Below, piece by piece: positions 13,769 through 22,787 of a DNA stretch of 31,743 bases (position 1 is the stretch's first letter; every line of letters begins with the position of its first letter). The stretch comes from Castellaniella sp044508625 (GTDB lineage: Bacteria; Pseudomonadota; Gammaproteobacteria; Burkholderiales; Burkholderiaceae_B), in contig JBIQHJ010000040.1 of NCBI GenBank assembly GCA_044508625.1, positions 1 to 31,743 of the forward strand, written 5' to 3'. The notes under the pieces were generated by a model. The model saw only the letters and a program-made list of their open reading frames with translations. It had not been told where the DNA came from and made no database searches. Both the position numbers and the translations under genes were made by a program.

Positions 13769-15337
13769 TCATCCCGCCGGCGAGCCGAGGTCCAACAGCT
13801 CCTCGATTCTTTTCGACACCGCCAGCAGGCGCCAGTCGTCGCCGATCCCGCCGACGATCTGCAGGCCCACGGGCATGCCGGTATCGCCATACCCGCAAGG
13901 CAGGCTCACGGCCGGGAAACCAGTCAGGTTGAACGGCAGCGTCAGGCCGGTGAGGGCGGCATGCAGGGGCAGCGCCGTTCCCCCGACATCCACGATGTCG
14001 GCGCCCATCCTGGGGGCCGTGGCGCGCAGGGTCGGCGTGAGGAGGAAATCGACCTCCGCCATCGCCGCGCCCATGTCGAGCGCCAAGCGGGCGCGGGCGC
14101 CCTGCGCGCGCACATACCACAGGGCCGGCATGAGCTGCCCGATCTCGAGCCGGGTGCGCACGTCCTCGCCCAGCGTGCCGGGGGCCTCCGCGAGGCGCCG
14201 CCAATGCACGGCCGTCGCCTCGCTGCACAGCGTCACATACATCAGCGCGGCGCCACGATCGATGCCTGGGACGTCGACCTCTTTGAAAACCGCCCCATCG
14301 GCCTTCAACGCCGCGATGCTCGCGTCCACGGCGCCCCGGACGTCGGAGGCGAGCGGCTCGAAGAAATACCGCTTCGGCAGGCCGATCCGGATCCCCTGCA
14401 GCCTGGCCAATCGCTGCGGCACCTGCGCCGCCTGCCCCGCCATGATGGAAAACAGCAAGGCCGCATCGTCCACCGAGCGCGCGATGGGACCGACATGATC
14501 CAGGCTGGGGCCCAGGTCCATGGCGCCGCGCCTCGACACGGCATCGTAGGACGGCTTGAATCCCACCACCCCGCAGCAGGCGGCGGGGATGCGGATGGAG
14601 CCCGCGGTGTCGGTGCCCACGGCGCCGCGGACGATCCCGGCCGCCACCGCCGCCGCGGAACCCCCGCTGGACCCTCCGGGAATGAATCCGGCCCCCAGGG
14701 GATTGGCGACCGCCCCGAAATGCGGGTTCGCGCTGGTGATCCCATAGGCGAGCTCGTGCAGATTGGCCATGCCCACCACCACGGCGCCGGCCTGGCGCAG
14801 CCGCGCCACCGCCAACGCATCGCGATCGCAGGGGCCGCCCGGGCGCAGGCCGCTGCCCCCGGTCCGGAGGAATCCCTTGACCGCCATTAAATCCTTGACC
14901 GCAATGGGCACGCCGAACAGCGGCCCATGGCTGGCTCGCACGTCCTGGCGAAGCTCGTCGAGCTGGGCGGCGATCCCATCCTCGCTCGCCATCGCCGTGA
15001 ACGCATTCAGTGATCGCTGCCGCCGCGCCCGCTCGAGCGCCTGCAAGGCGAAATCCTCCGCCGAGCCGGGGCGGCTGCGTGCGGCGCGGGCGATTTCCGC
15101 GATGCCGGATACGCCGCCATCGGGCCGGACACCGCCCGGCAAAAGCGTGGCGCGCGGGGGCGCGTAATGGCAAGCCCCGCCGTCCGTGAGCGCCTCGATG
15201 CATTCCAGCTCACGCGCATTCAGGCCGAGGCGCGCCTCCCACAGGGTGCTGCGCTCTGGAAACGGATAACGGTGCAGCGCGGCGACCTCTTTTGCAATCC
15301 GCATGATGTGCCGTATGACCGTCGATCGAAAAGGCAT
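13769..15337 (-). CDS. Amidase signature family hydrolase
   Basis: A 522-residue amidase-signature enzyme with the full Ser-cisSer-Lys triad: Lys148 in IAVKDLMAVKG, cis-Ser223 in GGSSGGSA and nucleophile Ser247 in GTDTAGSIRIP. Spacings of 75 and 24 residues match the family. It hydrolyses an amide to acid plus ammonia; the substrate is not predictable. The N-terminal ~75 residues, ahead of the usual amidase start, are an extra segment. The start at 15337 is chosen because GGGAGGG lies five bases upstream; ATGs at 15403 and 15304 are alternatives. Divergent from the GMC oxidoreductase and upstream of the aldehyde dehydrogenase in the same direction, which suggests that amide cleavage and aldehyde oxidation act on related compounds. 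Confidence 0.88.
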   Translation of the reverse strand: MPFRSTVIRHIMRIAKEVAALHRYPFPERSTLWEARLGLNARELECIEALTDGGACHYAPPRATLLPGGVRPDGGVSGIAEIARAARSRPGSAEDFALQALERARRQRSLNAFTAMASEDGIAAQLDELRQDVRASHGPLFGVPIAVKDLMAVKGFLRTGGSGLRPGGPCDRDALAVARLRQAGAVVVGMANLHELAYGITSANPHFGAVANPLGAGFIPGGSSGGSAAAVAAGIVRGAVGTDTAGSIRIPAACCGVVGFKPSYDAVSRRGAMDLGPSLDHVGPIARSVDDAALLFSIMAGQAAQVPQRLARLQGIRIGLPKRYFFEPLASDVRGAVDASIAALKADGAVFKEVDVPGIDRGAALMYVTLCSEATAVHWRRLAEAPGTLGEDVRTRLEIGQLMPALWYVRAQGARARLALDMGAAMAEVDFLLTPTLRATAPRMGADIVDVGGTALPLHAALTGLTLPFNLTGFPAVSLPCGYGDTGMPVGLQIVGGIGDDWRLLAVSKRIEELLDLGSPAG

Positions 15338-15360
15338 CCATCCCTCCCGCGCCTGCGCAC

Positions 15361-15381
15361 TTGCCTTTATATTAATGGCAA
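15361..15381. promoter_or_regulatory. Inverted repeat TTGCC-N11-GGCAA between divergent amidase and GMC genes
   Basis: Perfect arms at 15361-15365 and 15377-15381 around an AT-only centre (TTTATATTAAT). It sits in the only non-coding gap between the two divergent genes (15338-15420), so one regulator could control both. The T-N11-A layout with an AT centre is reminiscent of LysR-type sites, but no LysR gene is in the window. Confidence 0.4.
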
Positions 15382-15420
15382 TCGGCCCCGCCCGGCCGAG
15401 CACGCCCGCATCGCAACGGA

Positions 15421-17025
15421 ATGAACATGGAAAGCTTCGATTACGTCATCGTGGGCGCAGGAGCGGCCGGCGCGATCCTCGCCAACAGGCTCAGCGCGGG
15501 CTCCTCGACGGTGTGCCTGCTGGAGGCCGGCCCGCGCGACTGGCACCCCTTCCTGCACATTCCCGCCGGCTTCATCAAGGTCATCTTCAATCCCGCATAC
15601 GCCTGGCAATTCATGACGGAGCCTACCGATCTGACCGGCGGGCGCAGGATCCCGGTGCCGCAGGGCAAGGTCCTGGGCGGCTCCTCGTCCATCAACGGCC
15701 TGGTCTACAACCGCGGCCAGCGCGACGACTACGACCACTGGGCCGGCCTCGGCAACCCCGGCTGGGCGTTTCGCGATGTGCTGCCGCACTTCATCTCCAT
15801 GGAGCGGCGCACGGGGGGCAGCGACGAATACAGGGGGCGCTCGGGCGAGCTGCCCGTCAGCGACATCGACTGGATACACCCCATCTGCGAAGCATTCATC
15901 GAGGGCGCGATCGAGCAGGGACTGCCGCGCACGGCGGACTACAACGGGGCCTCGCAGGAGGGCGTCGGCTACTTCCAGCGCACGATAGACCGGGGATGGC
16001 GGATGAGCACCGCCCGCTGTTTCCTGCGCCCGATCCGCGCACGCCGCAACCTGCTCGTCAAGACCGGCGCGCAAGCCACCCGGATCCTCATCGAGAACCG
16101 GAAGGCGCACGCGGTGCAGTACCGTGCCGGGCCCGGCGGGCGCGAGCGCACCGTGCACGCCCGCAAGGGCGTGATCGTCGCCTGCGGCGCCATCAATACG
16201 CCAAAGCTCCTGATGCTCTCGGGCCTGGGGCCCGCCGGCCACTTGCGGGATCTGGGCATCCCGGTCGTGCATGCCCTCGAAGGAGTGGGGGAAAACCTCA
16301 GCGACCATTATTCCGTGCGCCTGGTGGCCCGCGTCAAGGGCGGCACGACGCTCAACGAGCTGTCGCGCGGAATGCCGCTGGGCCGCCAGCTCCTCGCCTG
16401 GGCCATGAAAAAGCCCAGCATCATGGCCCTCAGCCCCTCGCTGGTGCACTGGTTCTGGAAATCGGACCCGGGCCTGGATCGGGCCGACCTCCAGGGCGTG
16501 TTCACGCCGGCGAGCTACAAGGAAGGGTACGTCGGCCGGCTGGACGATTATCCCGGCATGACGATCGGCGTCTGGCAGCACCGGCCGCAGAGCCGCGGCT
16601 ACGTGCGCCTGCGGTCCGCCGACCCCTCGAGCGATCCGATCATCCAGCCCAATTACATGGCGGATCCCTCCGACCGGCGCACGCTGGTCAAGGGGATCCG
16701 CATCGCGCGCCAATTGCTGCGGTCCGAGGCCTTGAGCCGGTATTTCGATGGCGAGACCCTGCCCGGCGAACAATGCCGCTCGGACGACGAGCTGCTCGAT
16801 TTCGCCCGGCGGGTGGGGGTGTCGTCCTATCACCTGAACGGAACGGCGCGCATGGGGCCCGCCCATGATCCCATGGCCGTCGTCGATGCGAGACTGAGGG
16901 TCCATGGGATCGAGCATCTGCGCGTCGTCGATTCATCGGTCATGCCGTCGATCCCCTCGGCCAATATCTGCGCGGCCACCATGATGATCGCCAACAAGGC
17001 GGCCGGCATGATCCTCGAGGACTGA
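15421..17025 (+). CDS. GMC-family FAD-dependent alcohol dehydrogenase/oxidase
   Basis: A 534-residue glucose-methanol-choline flavoprotein of the choline dehydrogenase/AlkJ-like group. It has the FAD-binding Rossmann motif VIVGAGAAGAILANRL at the start, the GMC signature PQGKVLGGSSSINGLVY (~80-96), a second signature GAINTPKLLMLSGLGP (~258-273), and catalytic His471 in SSYHLNGTARMG with Asn515 in PSANICAAT. Such enzymes oxidise primary alcohols to aldehydes, passing electrons to oxygen or the respiratory chain. An ATG at 15427 is an alternative start; neither has a strong ribosome-binding site. It converges on the E2 gene with a 32-base gap and diverges from the amidase. With the nearby aldehyde dehydrogenase it could convert an alcohol to an acid. 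Confidence 0.9.
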   Translation: MNMESFDYVIVGAGAAGAILANRLSAGSSTVCLLEAGPRDWHPFLHIPAGFIKVIFNPAYAWQFMTEPTDLTGGRRIPVPQGKVLGGSSSINGLVYNRGQRDDYDHWAGLGNPGWAFRDVLPHFISMERRTGGSDEYRGRSGELPVSDIDWIHPICEAFIEGAIEQGLPRTADYNGASQEGVGYFQRTIDRGWRMSTARCFLRPIRARRNLLVKTGAQATRILIENRKAHAVQYRAGPGGRERTVHARKGVIVACGAINTPKLLMLSGLGPAGHLRDLGIPVVHALEGVGENLSDHYSVRLVARVKGGTTLNELSRGMPLGRQLLAWAMKKPSIMALSPSLVHWFWKSDPGLDRADLQGVFTPASYKEGYVGRLDDYPGMTIGVWQHRPQSRGYVRLRSADPSSDPIIQPNYMADPSDRRTLVKGIRIARQLLRSEALSRYFDGETLPGEQCRSDDELLDFARRVGVSSYHLNGTARMGPAHDPMAVVDARLRVHGIEHLRVVDSSVMPSIPSANICAATMMIANKAAGMILED

Positions 17026-17057
17026 GGACGGCGGACAAGCCCGGCAGGCGGCGGCCC

Positions 17058-18311
17058 CTAGAGCAGCATCAGGGCCGGATTCTGGGCCAGGTCCCGGAAC
17101 ACGCCGAGGAAGCGGGCGGCCGTCGCGCCGTCCACCGCCCGGTGGTCCGCGGACAAGGTCACCGTCATGACTTGCGCCACGCCCACCGCGTCGCCTTCGG
17201 CCACGGGGCGCTTCTCGACCGCGCCGACGGCCAGGATCGCGGCCTGCGGCGGATTGATGATGGCACTGAACGAGCTCACGCCGAACATCCCCAGGTTCGA
17301 GACCGTGAATCCCCCGCCCTGGTATTGTTCGGCGGACAATCGGCCGGCGTGCGCGCGCTCGAGCAGCTCATGGAGCTCTGCGGCAAGCGCGCCCAGCCGC
17401 CGTGGCGCCACGTCGCGCAGCACCGGCGTGATGAGCCCGCGTTCCGTGGCCACCGCCACGCTGACGTCCACGCTGCGATGATATTCGAGCGCGTCTTCCG
17501 TCCAGCGCACATTGATGTCGGGCGACTGCGCCACGGCCTGCGCGGCGACGTAGACGATCAGGTCATTGAGGGACAGCCGCAGTGCGGAGGACTGCCGTTC
17601 CAGCCCCGCGTTCAACTGTGCGCGCAATGCCAGCAGCGCGTCCATGCGCACGTCCATGTCGAGATAGAAATGGGGGATCTGCCGCTTGGATTCCTGCAGG
17701 CGGCGCGCAATGGTCTTGCGCATGCTGCTGTGCGCCTCACGCGATGCGTCCGCCGCCCGGTCGGCGACAGGCTCGGCGTGGCGTTCCCCGGCGGAGGATG
17801 CCGCGGCCGCGCCGGCGCGTTCGATGTCGACGCGGACGATGCGCCCGCCGGGCCCGCTGCCCCGCAGGCCCGCGAGCTCCACGTCGAGCATCCTCGCCAG
17901 CCGGCGCGCCGAGGGGCTGGCGAATATCCGGCGGGCGTCCGCCGCGATGCCGGCGGTGTCCCGCCGCGCGATCCCGCCCTGCATGGGGGCGGTCGCCCGT
18001 GCCGGGCCGCCGTCCTGCGCCGATTCGCCCGCATGGGGCGGCGCGGCGGAAGCCGCGTGCGGCGCCTCGCCGCCAGCCGCCCTTATCCGGGCGATGGGCT
18101 CACCGACCGGGACCTCGAGCTCGCCGGCCGGCACCAGGATGTCCTGCAGCACACCCTCATCGAAGGCCTCGAGCTCGATGACCGCCTTGTCGGTCTCGAT
18201 TTCGGCCAGGATGTCGCCGACACGCACGGGATCCCCCACGCGCTTGTGCCACCGCAGGATCCTTCCATGGGTCGTGCCTGCGCCGATCGTCGGCATGACT
18301 ACCTGTGCCAT
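17058..18311 (-). CDS. Dihydrolipoamide acyltransferase (E2) of a 2-oxoacid dehydrogenase complex
   Basis: A 417-residue E2. Residues 1-80 form a single lipoyl domain with the lipoylated Lys42 in EIETDKAVIELEA. An Ala/Gly/Pro-rich linker leads to a peripheral subunit-binding domain (FASPSARRLARMLDVEL, ~135-170) and a second linker to the acyltransferase core, with catalytic His390/Asp394 in DHRAVDG. It moves an acyl group from E1-bound thiamine diphosphate to coenzyme A. The start at 18311 has GGAGGT seven bases upstream. It is last in the leftward operon, 13 bases after the GntR gene. One lipoyl domain is usual for branched-chain, acetoin and similar complexes; no dihydrolipoamide dehydrogenase (E3) gene is present here. 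Confidence 0.9.
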   Translation of the reverse strand: MAQVVMPTIGAGTTHGRILRWHKRVGDPVRVGDILAEIETDKAVIELEAFDEGVLQDILVPAGELEVPVGEPIARIRAAGGEAPHAASAAPPHAGESAQDGGPARATAPMQGGIARRDTAGIAADARRIFASPSARRLARMLDVELAGLRGSGPGGRIVRVDIERAGAAAASSAGERHAEPVADRAADASREAHSSMRKTIARRLQESKRQIPHFYLDMDVRMDALLALRAQLNAGLERQSSALRLSLNDLIVYVAAQAVAQSPDINVRWTEDALEYHRSVDVSVAVATERGLITPVLRDVAPRRLGALAAELHELLERAHAGRLSAEQYQGGGFTVSNLGMFGVSSFSAIINPPQAAILAVGAVEKRPVAEGDAVGVAQVMTVTLSADHRAVDGATAARFLGVFRDLAQNPALMLL

Positions 18312-18324
18312 TGCGCCACCTCCG

Positions 18325-19032
18325 TCAACGCTCCCGGTGTTCCTTGAACACCTGGACGCTCTCAATGTAGATGGCCGCGTCGCGGATGTCATCGACCACG
18401 GCCTGGCGTGCGGCCTCGGGATCCCTCCGCACCAGGGCCTCGAGCAAGCGGCGATGGTGCCCGAAGGACTCCCAGTGTTCCGTGCCTCTTTCCTGGATGC
18501 TCATGCTCAAGGCGAACAGCGGCGCGATCTGCGTCCAGATGTTTTCTATGATCGAGATCAGCCGCGGCATCTCGCAGACCCTGTACAGGGTGAAATGCAG
18601 CTCGCGATTGGACGCAATCACGAACTCGGTATTGATTTTTTCCTGGTGGCCCGCCTGCTCATAGCGCTCGACGCATTCGGCGATCCTGGCCAGGGTCTCG
18701 TCGTCGAGGCGTTCGGTCGCGCACGCCGTCGCGAGGCCTTCCAGGCAGCAGCGCAGCGTCACGATCTCGCGGAACTCCGCCAGGCTGGGCTTGAAGACCC
18801 GCACGCTGCGGTTGGGCAGCATCTCCAGCGCACCCTCGATGACGAGGCGGGCCACGGCATCGCGCACCGGCATGGGGCTCGCGCCGAAAATGTCGGCCAG
18901 GCCGCGCAAGGTGAGCTTCTCGCCGGGCGGGATGGCGCCCGAGAGCAAAAGCTGCTTGATGTCCTCATAGATGTTTTCCGCCATCGTCGTGCGCTCTTGA
19001 CGCGGCAGCAGGTCTTCCAGAATGGTGGTCAT
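18325..19032 (-). CDS. GntR-family (FCD/FadR subfamily) transcriptional regulator
   Basis: A 235-residue regulator with an N-terminal winged helix (~17-80: AENIYEDIKQLLLSGAIPPGEKL, LRGLADIFGASPMPVRDAV) and a C-terminal all-helical FCD effector domain (~88-225: LRCCLEGLATACA, NRELHFTLYRV, FGHHRRLLEAL), with histidines placed as the metal ligands of that fold. FCD regulators usually bind a carboxylic acid related to the pathway they control. Being inside the operon (6 bases after the second SDR gene, 13 bases before E2) means it would autoregulate if it controls the upstream promoter. Its most likely target is the AT-rich palindromic region upstream of dctP. Confidence 0.9.
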   Translation of the reverse strand: MTTILEDLLPRQERTTMAENIYEDIKQLLLSGAIPPGEKLTLRGLADIFGASPMPVRDAVARLVIEGALEMLPNRSVRVFKPSLAEFREIVTLRCCLEGLATACATERLDDETLARIAECVERYEQAGHQEKINTEFVIASNRELHFTLYRVCEMPRLISIIENIWTQIAPLFALSMSIQERGTEHWESFGHHRRLLEALVRRDPEAARQAVVDDIRDAAIYIESVQVFKEHRER

Positions 19033-19038
19033 GGCATC

Positions 19039-19758
19039 TCAATTCATATATACGCCACCGTTGACGTCCAGGGTGGCTCCGCAGATGTAGCTCGCCGCAT
19101 CGGAACACAGAAACGCGATGGGCATGGCGATTTCATCGGGCTCGGCCAGGCGTCCCACCGGAATCTGCCGGACGTCGAACTCTTGTCCCTGCACCATGCC
19201 CGTGCGGGTCGCGCCCGGGGCCACCGCATTGACGGCGACGCCGTGGGGCGCCCCGCGCCGCGCCAGCCATTTGACCAGGGCATTGACGCCTCCCTTGGCC
19301 ATCACGTAGTGCGGACTGGCGCGCAATCCTCCCATGCGGCCCGCAACGGACGATACCAGAACGATCCGGCCGCCGCCTTGCGCGACCATGCGATCGAGCG
19401 CGGGACGCGCCAGATTGATGACGCCCACGGCATTGACGTCCAGCGTCCGGCGGCACGCCTCGTCCCAGTCGGGATCATGCCAATCGTCCCAGGGACAATA
19501 TCCCGCATTCGCCACCACGGCGTCCAGCCGTTCGATGCCCGCCACCGCGGCCTCGGTCGCCGCGCGGTCCCTGACGTCGAAGGCCAGCGTACGCACGCGG
19601 GCGCCGCGTTCACGCAGGCGCTGCGCCAGGTCATGCGGCTCTTGGACATCCGCCAGGACCAGGCCGGCGCCCAGGCCGGCGCAAACGCCGGCGGTCGCGC
19701 CGCCGATGCCGCCCGCCGCCCCGGTGATCAATACTGTCTTTTCCTTGAGCGAGAACAT
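19039..19758 (-). CDS. SDR-family oxidoreductase (second in operon)
   Basis: A 239-residue classical short-chain dehydrogenase. The NAD(P)-binding motif TGAAGGIG is at 12-19, an Asp in VLADVQE follows the second strand, suggesting NAD preference, NAGYCPWDDW marks the NAG motif, and the active site shows VSSVAG and Tyr-x3-Lys in PHYVMAKGG. It interconverts a hydroxyl and a carbonyl; the substrate is unknown but may be a hydroxy acid feeding the E1/E2 complex. Its ATG overlaps the E1 stop by one base (TGATG), implying translational coupling. A longer open frame extending to 20253 lies within the E1 gene and is not used. Confidence 0.9.
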   Translation of the reverse strand: MFSLKEKTVLITGAAGGIGGATAGVCAGLGAGLVLADVQEPHDLAQRLRERGARVRTLAFDVRDRAATEAAVAGIERLDAVVANAGYCPWDDWHDPDWDEACRRTLDVNAVGVINLARPALDRMVAQGGGRIVLVSSVAGRMGGLRASPHYVMAKGGVNALVKWLARRGAPHGVAVNAVAPGATRTGMVQGQEFDVRQIPVGRLAEPDEIAMPIAFLCSDAASYICGATLDVNGGVYMN

Positions 19759-21956
19759 CACGCCCGCCCCCCTGCGCCCGGGGCCAGGCCGCTGTCGGCA
19801 AGCATCCGCCGGATGCAGTCCTCGATCTGCCGTTCGCCGGCCAGCGCGGCGCCCTCGAGCACCTTGGAGACCACCGGGGGCGCCCATGCCCCCGTCACCC
19901 GTTTGACGGGCTGGTCGAGATGATCGAAGAAGCGCCGCTGGATCTCGTCGCTGATGAGCGCGCCGATGCTCGCCCCGCGCGTCGTCTGCTCCACGATGGC
20001 GACACGCCCCGTCTTGCGCACGGACGAGCCTATCGTCTCGTAGTCGATGTCCCTGGGCGAGAGGCTGCGCAGGTCGATGATGTCGGCGCTGACGCCCATG
20101 CCTTGCACGACCGCCCTGCACTTTTCCACCATGGTCATGGTGGCCAGCAAGGTCAGGTCCTTGCCTTCGGCGACCCGTCTCGCCTTGCCGATGGGGATGT
20201 AATAGTCGAGGGAACGCGGAACGGCGCACTTGCTCCTGTGCAATTCCTGGCATTCGAGGACCAGTACCGGATCATTGCAGCGCAGCGCCGAGTTCATCAG
20301 GCCCACGTAATCGAACGCGTTCGACGGCGCCAGGATATGCCAGCCCGGGAACGCCGCGAAGACACCCGAGGGATCCATGGAGTGCTGGGAGCCATATCCT
20401 TCGGGCCCCGGGATCCGGGCGCGCAGCACCAGCGGCACATGGGCCGTGCCGGCGAACAAATGGCGGATCTTGCCCGCCTGGTTGAGCAACTGGTCGCCCG
20501 CCACCAGGAAGAAATCGCTATACATCAGCTCGACGACCGTGCGCAGCCCCGAGACGGCCGCGCCCGCCGCCAATCCGCAAAAGCCGTTTTCGGTGATGGG
20601 GGTGTTGATGATCCGCCCCGCGTGATCCTCGAGCAGGCCGCGGGTCGCGCCCACCGTCCCGCCGCCCATATTGGCCACGTCCTCGCCAAAGACATGGATG
20701 CGCTCATCCTCGCTCATCCTTGCCCCCATCACCCGCGGCATGGCCTCTATGAAGGTGATTTCGGCCATGTCCCCGGGCGCGAAGTCCTCGGGCTCGGCGA
20801 AACGCAGCCCCTCGAATTCGGACATGTCGCTGGTGAGCTCATCGTCGACCGAGGCCGGATCGGGCCACAATTCCGGACGGATCCGGCTGGCCGAACCCTT
20901 GCCCTCGATGCAGGCGTGCACGGCGCCGTCGACCGCCGCCTGCACCGCCTGGTCGATGATCTCGAGATCCTCGGCGGCGACGATGCCCCGCTGGACCAGT
21001 TGCGCCCGCAGGAACGGCCACGGGTCGCGGGCGCGCCAGGCGTCCTCCTCCTCGCGGGTCCGATAGCCGAAAGCGCTGCCGGGCACGGAGGAGGACTGAT
21101 GGTAATAGCGATACACGTCGGCCATCACGAAGGCGGGGCGCTCGTTCTGCTTGATGTAGTCGTACGCCCAGCGGCTCGCCAGCCAGACGGCGAAGGGGTT
21201 CATGCCGTCGACCCGGATCGACGCGATCCCGTGCGCCTGGGGCCGCGTCTGCAACTGGGTCTGGAAAGTGGACTGCTCGACGCTCATGGACACCGCGTAG
21301 CGGTTGTTTTCGAGAAAGAACAGCAGGGGGAGGCGATACAGCGCGGCAAGGTTCATGGCCTCGTGGGTCGCGCCCTGATGGATCGCGCCATCGCCAAAGA
21401 AGCTGACCATGATGTCGCCGCCCCCGAGCGCCTTTTCGGCGAACGCGTGCCCGCAGGCCAACGGCAGGCCGCCGGCCACGATGGCATTGGTGCCCATGAT
21501 CCCCAGCTCGGCGCGCCGCAGGTGCATGGAGCCGCCTCGCCCGCCCGTCCATCCCCCGCGCAGGCCCAGGATCTCCTGCATCATCTTGCAGGTTTCCTCC
21601 TGCATCCTCGCGCTCAGCGTCCCCGTCGCGCAGGGATCGAAGCCGGGTTCGTACAAGGCGTTGATCGCCTTGGCCAGGCACTGGTGATGGGCCCGATGCG
21701 TGCCATTGATCAAGGTGCTCACGGGCAGCGCCGCGATGCAGCCGGCCGCGCCGCCTTCCTGCCCCAGGCTGGAATGCGCCGGACCGTGCACCAGCCCGAG
21801 CTTGTCGAGCTGCAATATCCTTTCCTCGAAACGGCGCGCCGCCAGCAACAGGGTCGCCAGGCGCTTCGCCTCCGGAGGCGTCAGCGCATCCCAGTCGCTC
21901 TCTTGCACCTCGAGCCTGTGCATGGGGATGTCGTTGTCGATTTCCGTCACCAGCAT
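19758..21956 (-). CDS. Fused alpha-beta E1 component of a thiamine-diphosphate 2-oxoacid dehydrogenase
   Basis: A 732-residue protein joining both E1 chains. Residues ~1-370 are the alpha type: HSSLGQEGGAAG, GTHRAHHQCLAK, GGRGGSMHL and the thiamine-diphosphate motif GDGAIHQG...LENN (~188-218). Residues ~400-732 are the beta type: FGEDVANMGG, ITENGFCGLAAGAAVSGLRT, and the C-terminal transketolase-like domain with DLRSLSPRD. It decarboxylates a 2-oxoacid and transfers the acyl group to E2 lipoyl. Most alpha2beta2 E1 enzymes are two separate genes; fusion of this order is less common. The start at 21956 has AGGAG nine bases upstream. Acetoin, pyruvate or branched-chain substrates are all possible; the context (TRAP uptake, two SDRs) does not decide. 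Confidence 0.88.
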   Translation of the reverse strand: MLVTEIDNDIPMHRLEVQESDWDALTPPEAKRLATLLLAARRFEERILQLDKLGLVHGPAHSSLGQEGGAAGCIAALPVSTLINGTHRAHHQCLAKAINALYEPGFDPCATGTLSARMQEETCKMMQEILGLRGGWTGGRGGSMHLRRAELGIMGTNAIVAGGLPLACGHAFAEKALGGGDIMVSFFGDGAIHQGATHEAMNLAALYRLPLLFFLENNRYAVSMSVEQSTFQTQLQTRPQAHGIASIRVDGMNPFAVWLASRWAYDYIKQNERPAFVMADVYRYYHQSSSVPGSAFGYRTREEEDAWRARDPWPFLRAQLVQRGIVAAEDLEIIDQAVQAAVDGAVHACIEGKGSASRIRPELWPDPASVDDELTSDMSEFEGLRFAEPEDFAPGDMAEITFIEAMPRVMGARMSEDERIHVFGEDVANMGGGTVGATRGLLEDHAGRIINTPITENGFCGLAAGAAVSGLRTVVELMYSDFFLVAGDQLLNQAGKIRHLFAGTAHVPLVLRARIPGPEGYGSQHSMDPSGVFAAFPGWHILAPSNAFDYVGLMNSALRCNDPVLVLECQELHRSKCAVPRSLDYYIPIGKARRVAEGKDLTLLATMTMVEKCRAVVQGMGVSADIIDLRSLSPRDIDYETIGSSVRKTGRVAIVEQTTRGASIGALISDEIQRRFFDHLDQPVKRVTGAWAPPVVSKVLEGAALAGERQIEDCIRRMLADSGLAPGAGGRA

Positions 21957-21990
21957 CGTGCTTGCTCCTTTGATGGGACCGGCCCCTCGA

Positions 21991-22767
21991 CTACACGTGC
22001 GCGGTGACGCCGCCATCGACCACGAGGCTCGCGCCCGTGACGAAGTCGGCCGCCGCGCTCGACAGGAACAGGGCCGCGCCCACGATGTCCTCCGGGGTCC
22101 CCCAGCGCCGCATGGGCGTCGTTTCGACCACGCGCTCTGCGTGGCCGGGGATGTCCACGCGCGCCTGGCGCGACAGCGGCGTGTCGATCCAGCCGGGCAG
22201 GATGGCGTTCACATTGATGCGCTGCTCGGCCCATGCGCATGCCAGGGCCCTGGTGAGCTGCAGCACGCCCCCCTTGCTGGCGGAATACGGCGCCGTCATG
22301 GCGTTCGACACGAGGGACAGGATGGAGCCGATATTGACGATCTTGCCGCCGCCTTGCGCCTCCATCACCGGGAAGACGGCCTGGCACATATTGAACGTGC
22401 CCTTCAGATTGATGTCGATGATGTCGTCCCATACTTCCTCGGAATAGGCCTCCGGCCGCATCCGTGTATTGACGCCCGCGCAATTGATCAATACGTCGAT
22501 GCGCGAAAAGCGGTTCACCGCCCCGCGGGCGACCTCCAGGCAGGACTTGCGGTCCTGCACCCGCAGCGCGGCGACGCACGGGGCGCCGCCCGCGTCCGCC
22601 AGCGTCCGGGCCAGGTCCTGGATCGCATCCACGTTGCGGTCCGCCACCAGCAATCGGCCGCCGCAGCGTGCGGTCTCGCGGGCGATCGCGGCGCCGATGC
22701 CGCCGCCCGCCCCGGTGATCAATACCACCTTGTCCTGCAAATCGAACAAACTGCTCGCCATGGCCAT
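21991..22767 (-). CDS. SDR-family oxidoreductase (first in operon)
   Basis: A 258-residue classical short-chain dehydrogenase with TGAGGGIG at 18-25, an Asp in VADRNVD (NAD-like preference), NCAGVNTR, IGSILS and the Tyr-x3-Lys site in APYSASKGG, ending with the family-typical GASLVVDGG. It resembles 3-oxoacyl-ACP reductase/gluconate 5-dehydrogenase-like enzymes only in general form. Start at 22767 with a GGAAAG-like ribosome-binding site; a second ATG six bases later is equally possible. It follows dctM by 20 bases and precedes E1 by 34. Two different SDRs in one operon suggest two successive or stereospecific hydroxyl oxidations. Confidence 0.9.
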   Translation of the reverse strand: MAMASSLFDLQDKVVLITGAGGGIGAAIARETARCGGRLLVADRNVDAIQDLARTLADAGGAPCVAALRVQDRKSCLEVARGAVNRFSRIDVLINCAGVNTRMRPEAYSEEVWDDIIDINLKGTFNMCQAVFPVMEAQGGGKIVNIGSILSLVSNAMTAPYSASKGGVLQLTRALACAWAEQRINVNAILPGWIDTPLSRQARVDIPGHAERVVETTPMRRWGTPEDIVGAALFLSSAAADFVTGASLVVDGGVTAHV

Positions 22768-22787
22768 TCGTCTTTCTTTCCGCACGA

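Noticed and set aside
19920..22007. Very long open frame antisense to the fused E1 gene
   Set aside because: High GC codons leave few stops on the opposite strand; the translation is Arg/Ala/His-rich low-complexity and E1 motifs on the other strand are complete. The same holds for long antisense frames over MetE-like (2657-3715), yidC (26118-27827) and dnaA (28738-30531).
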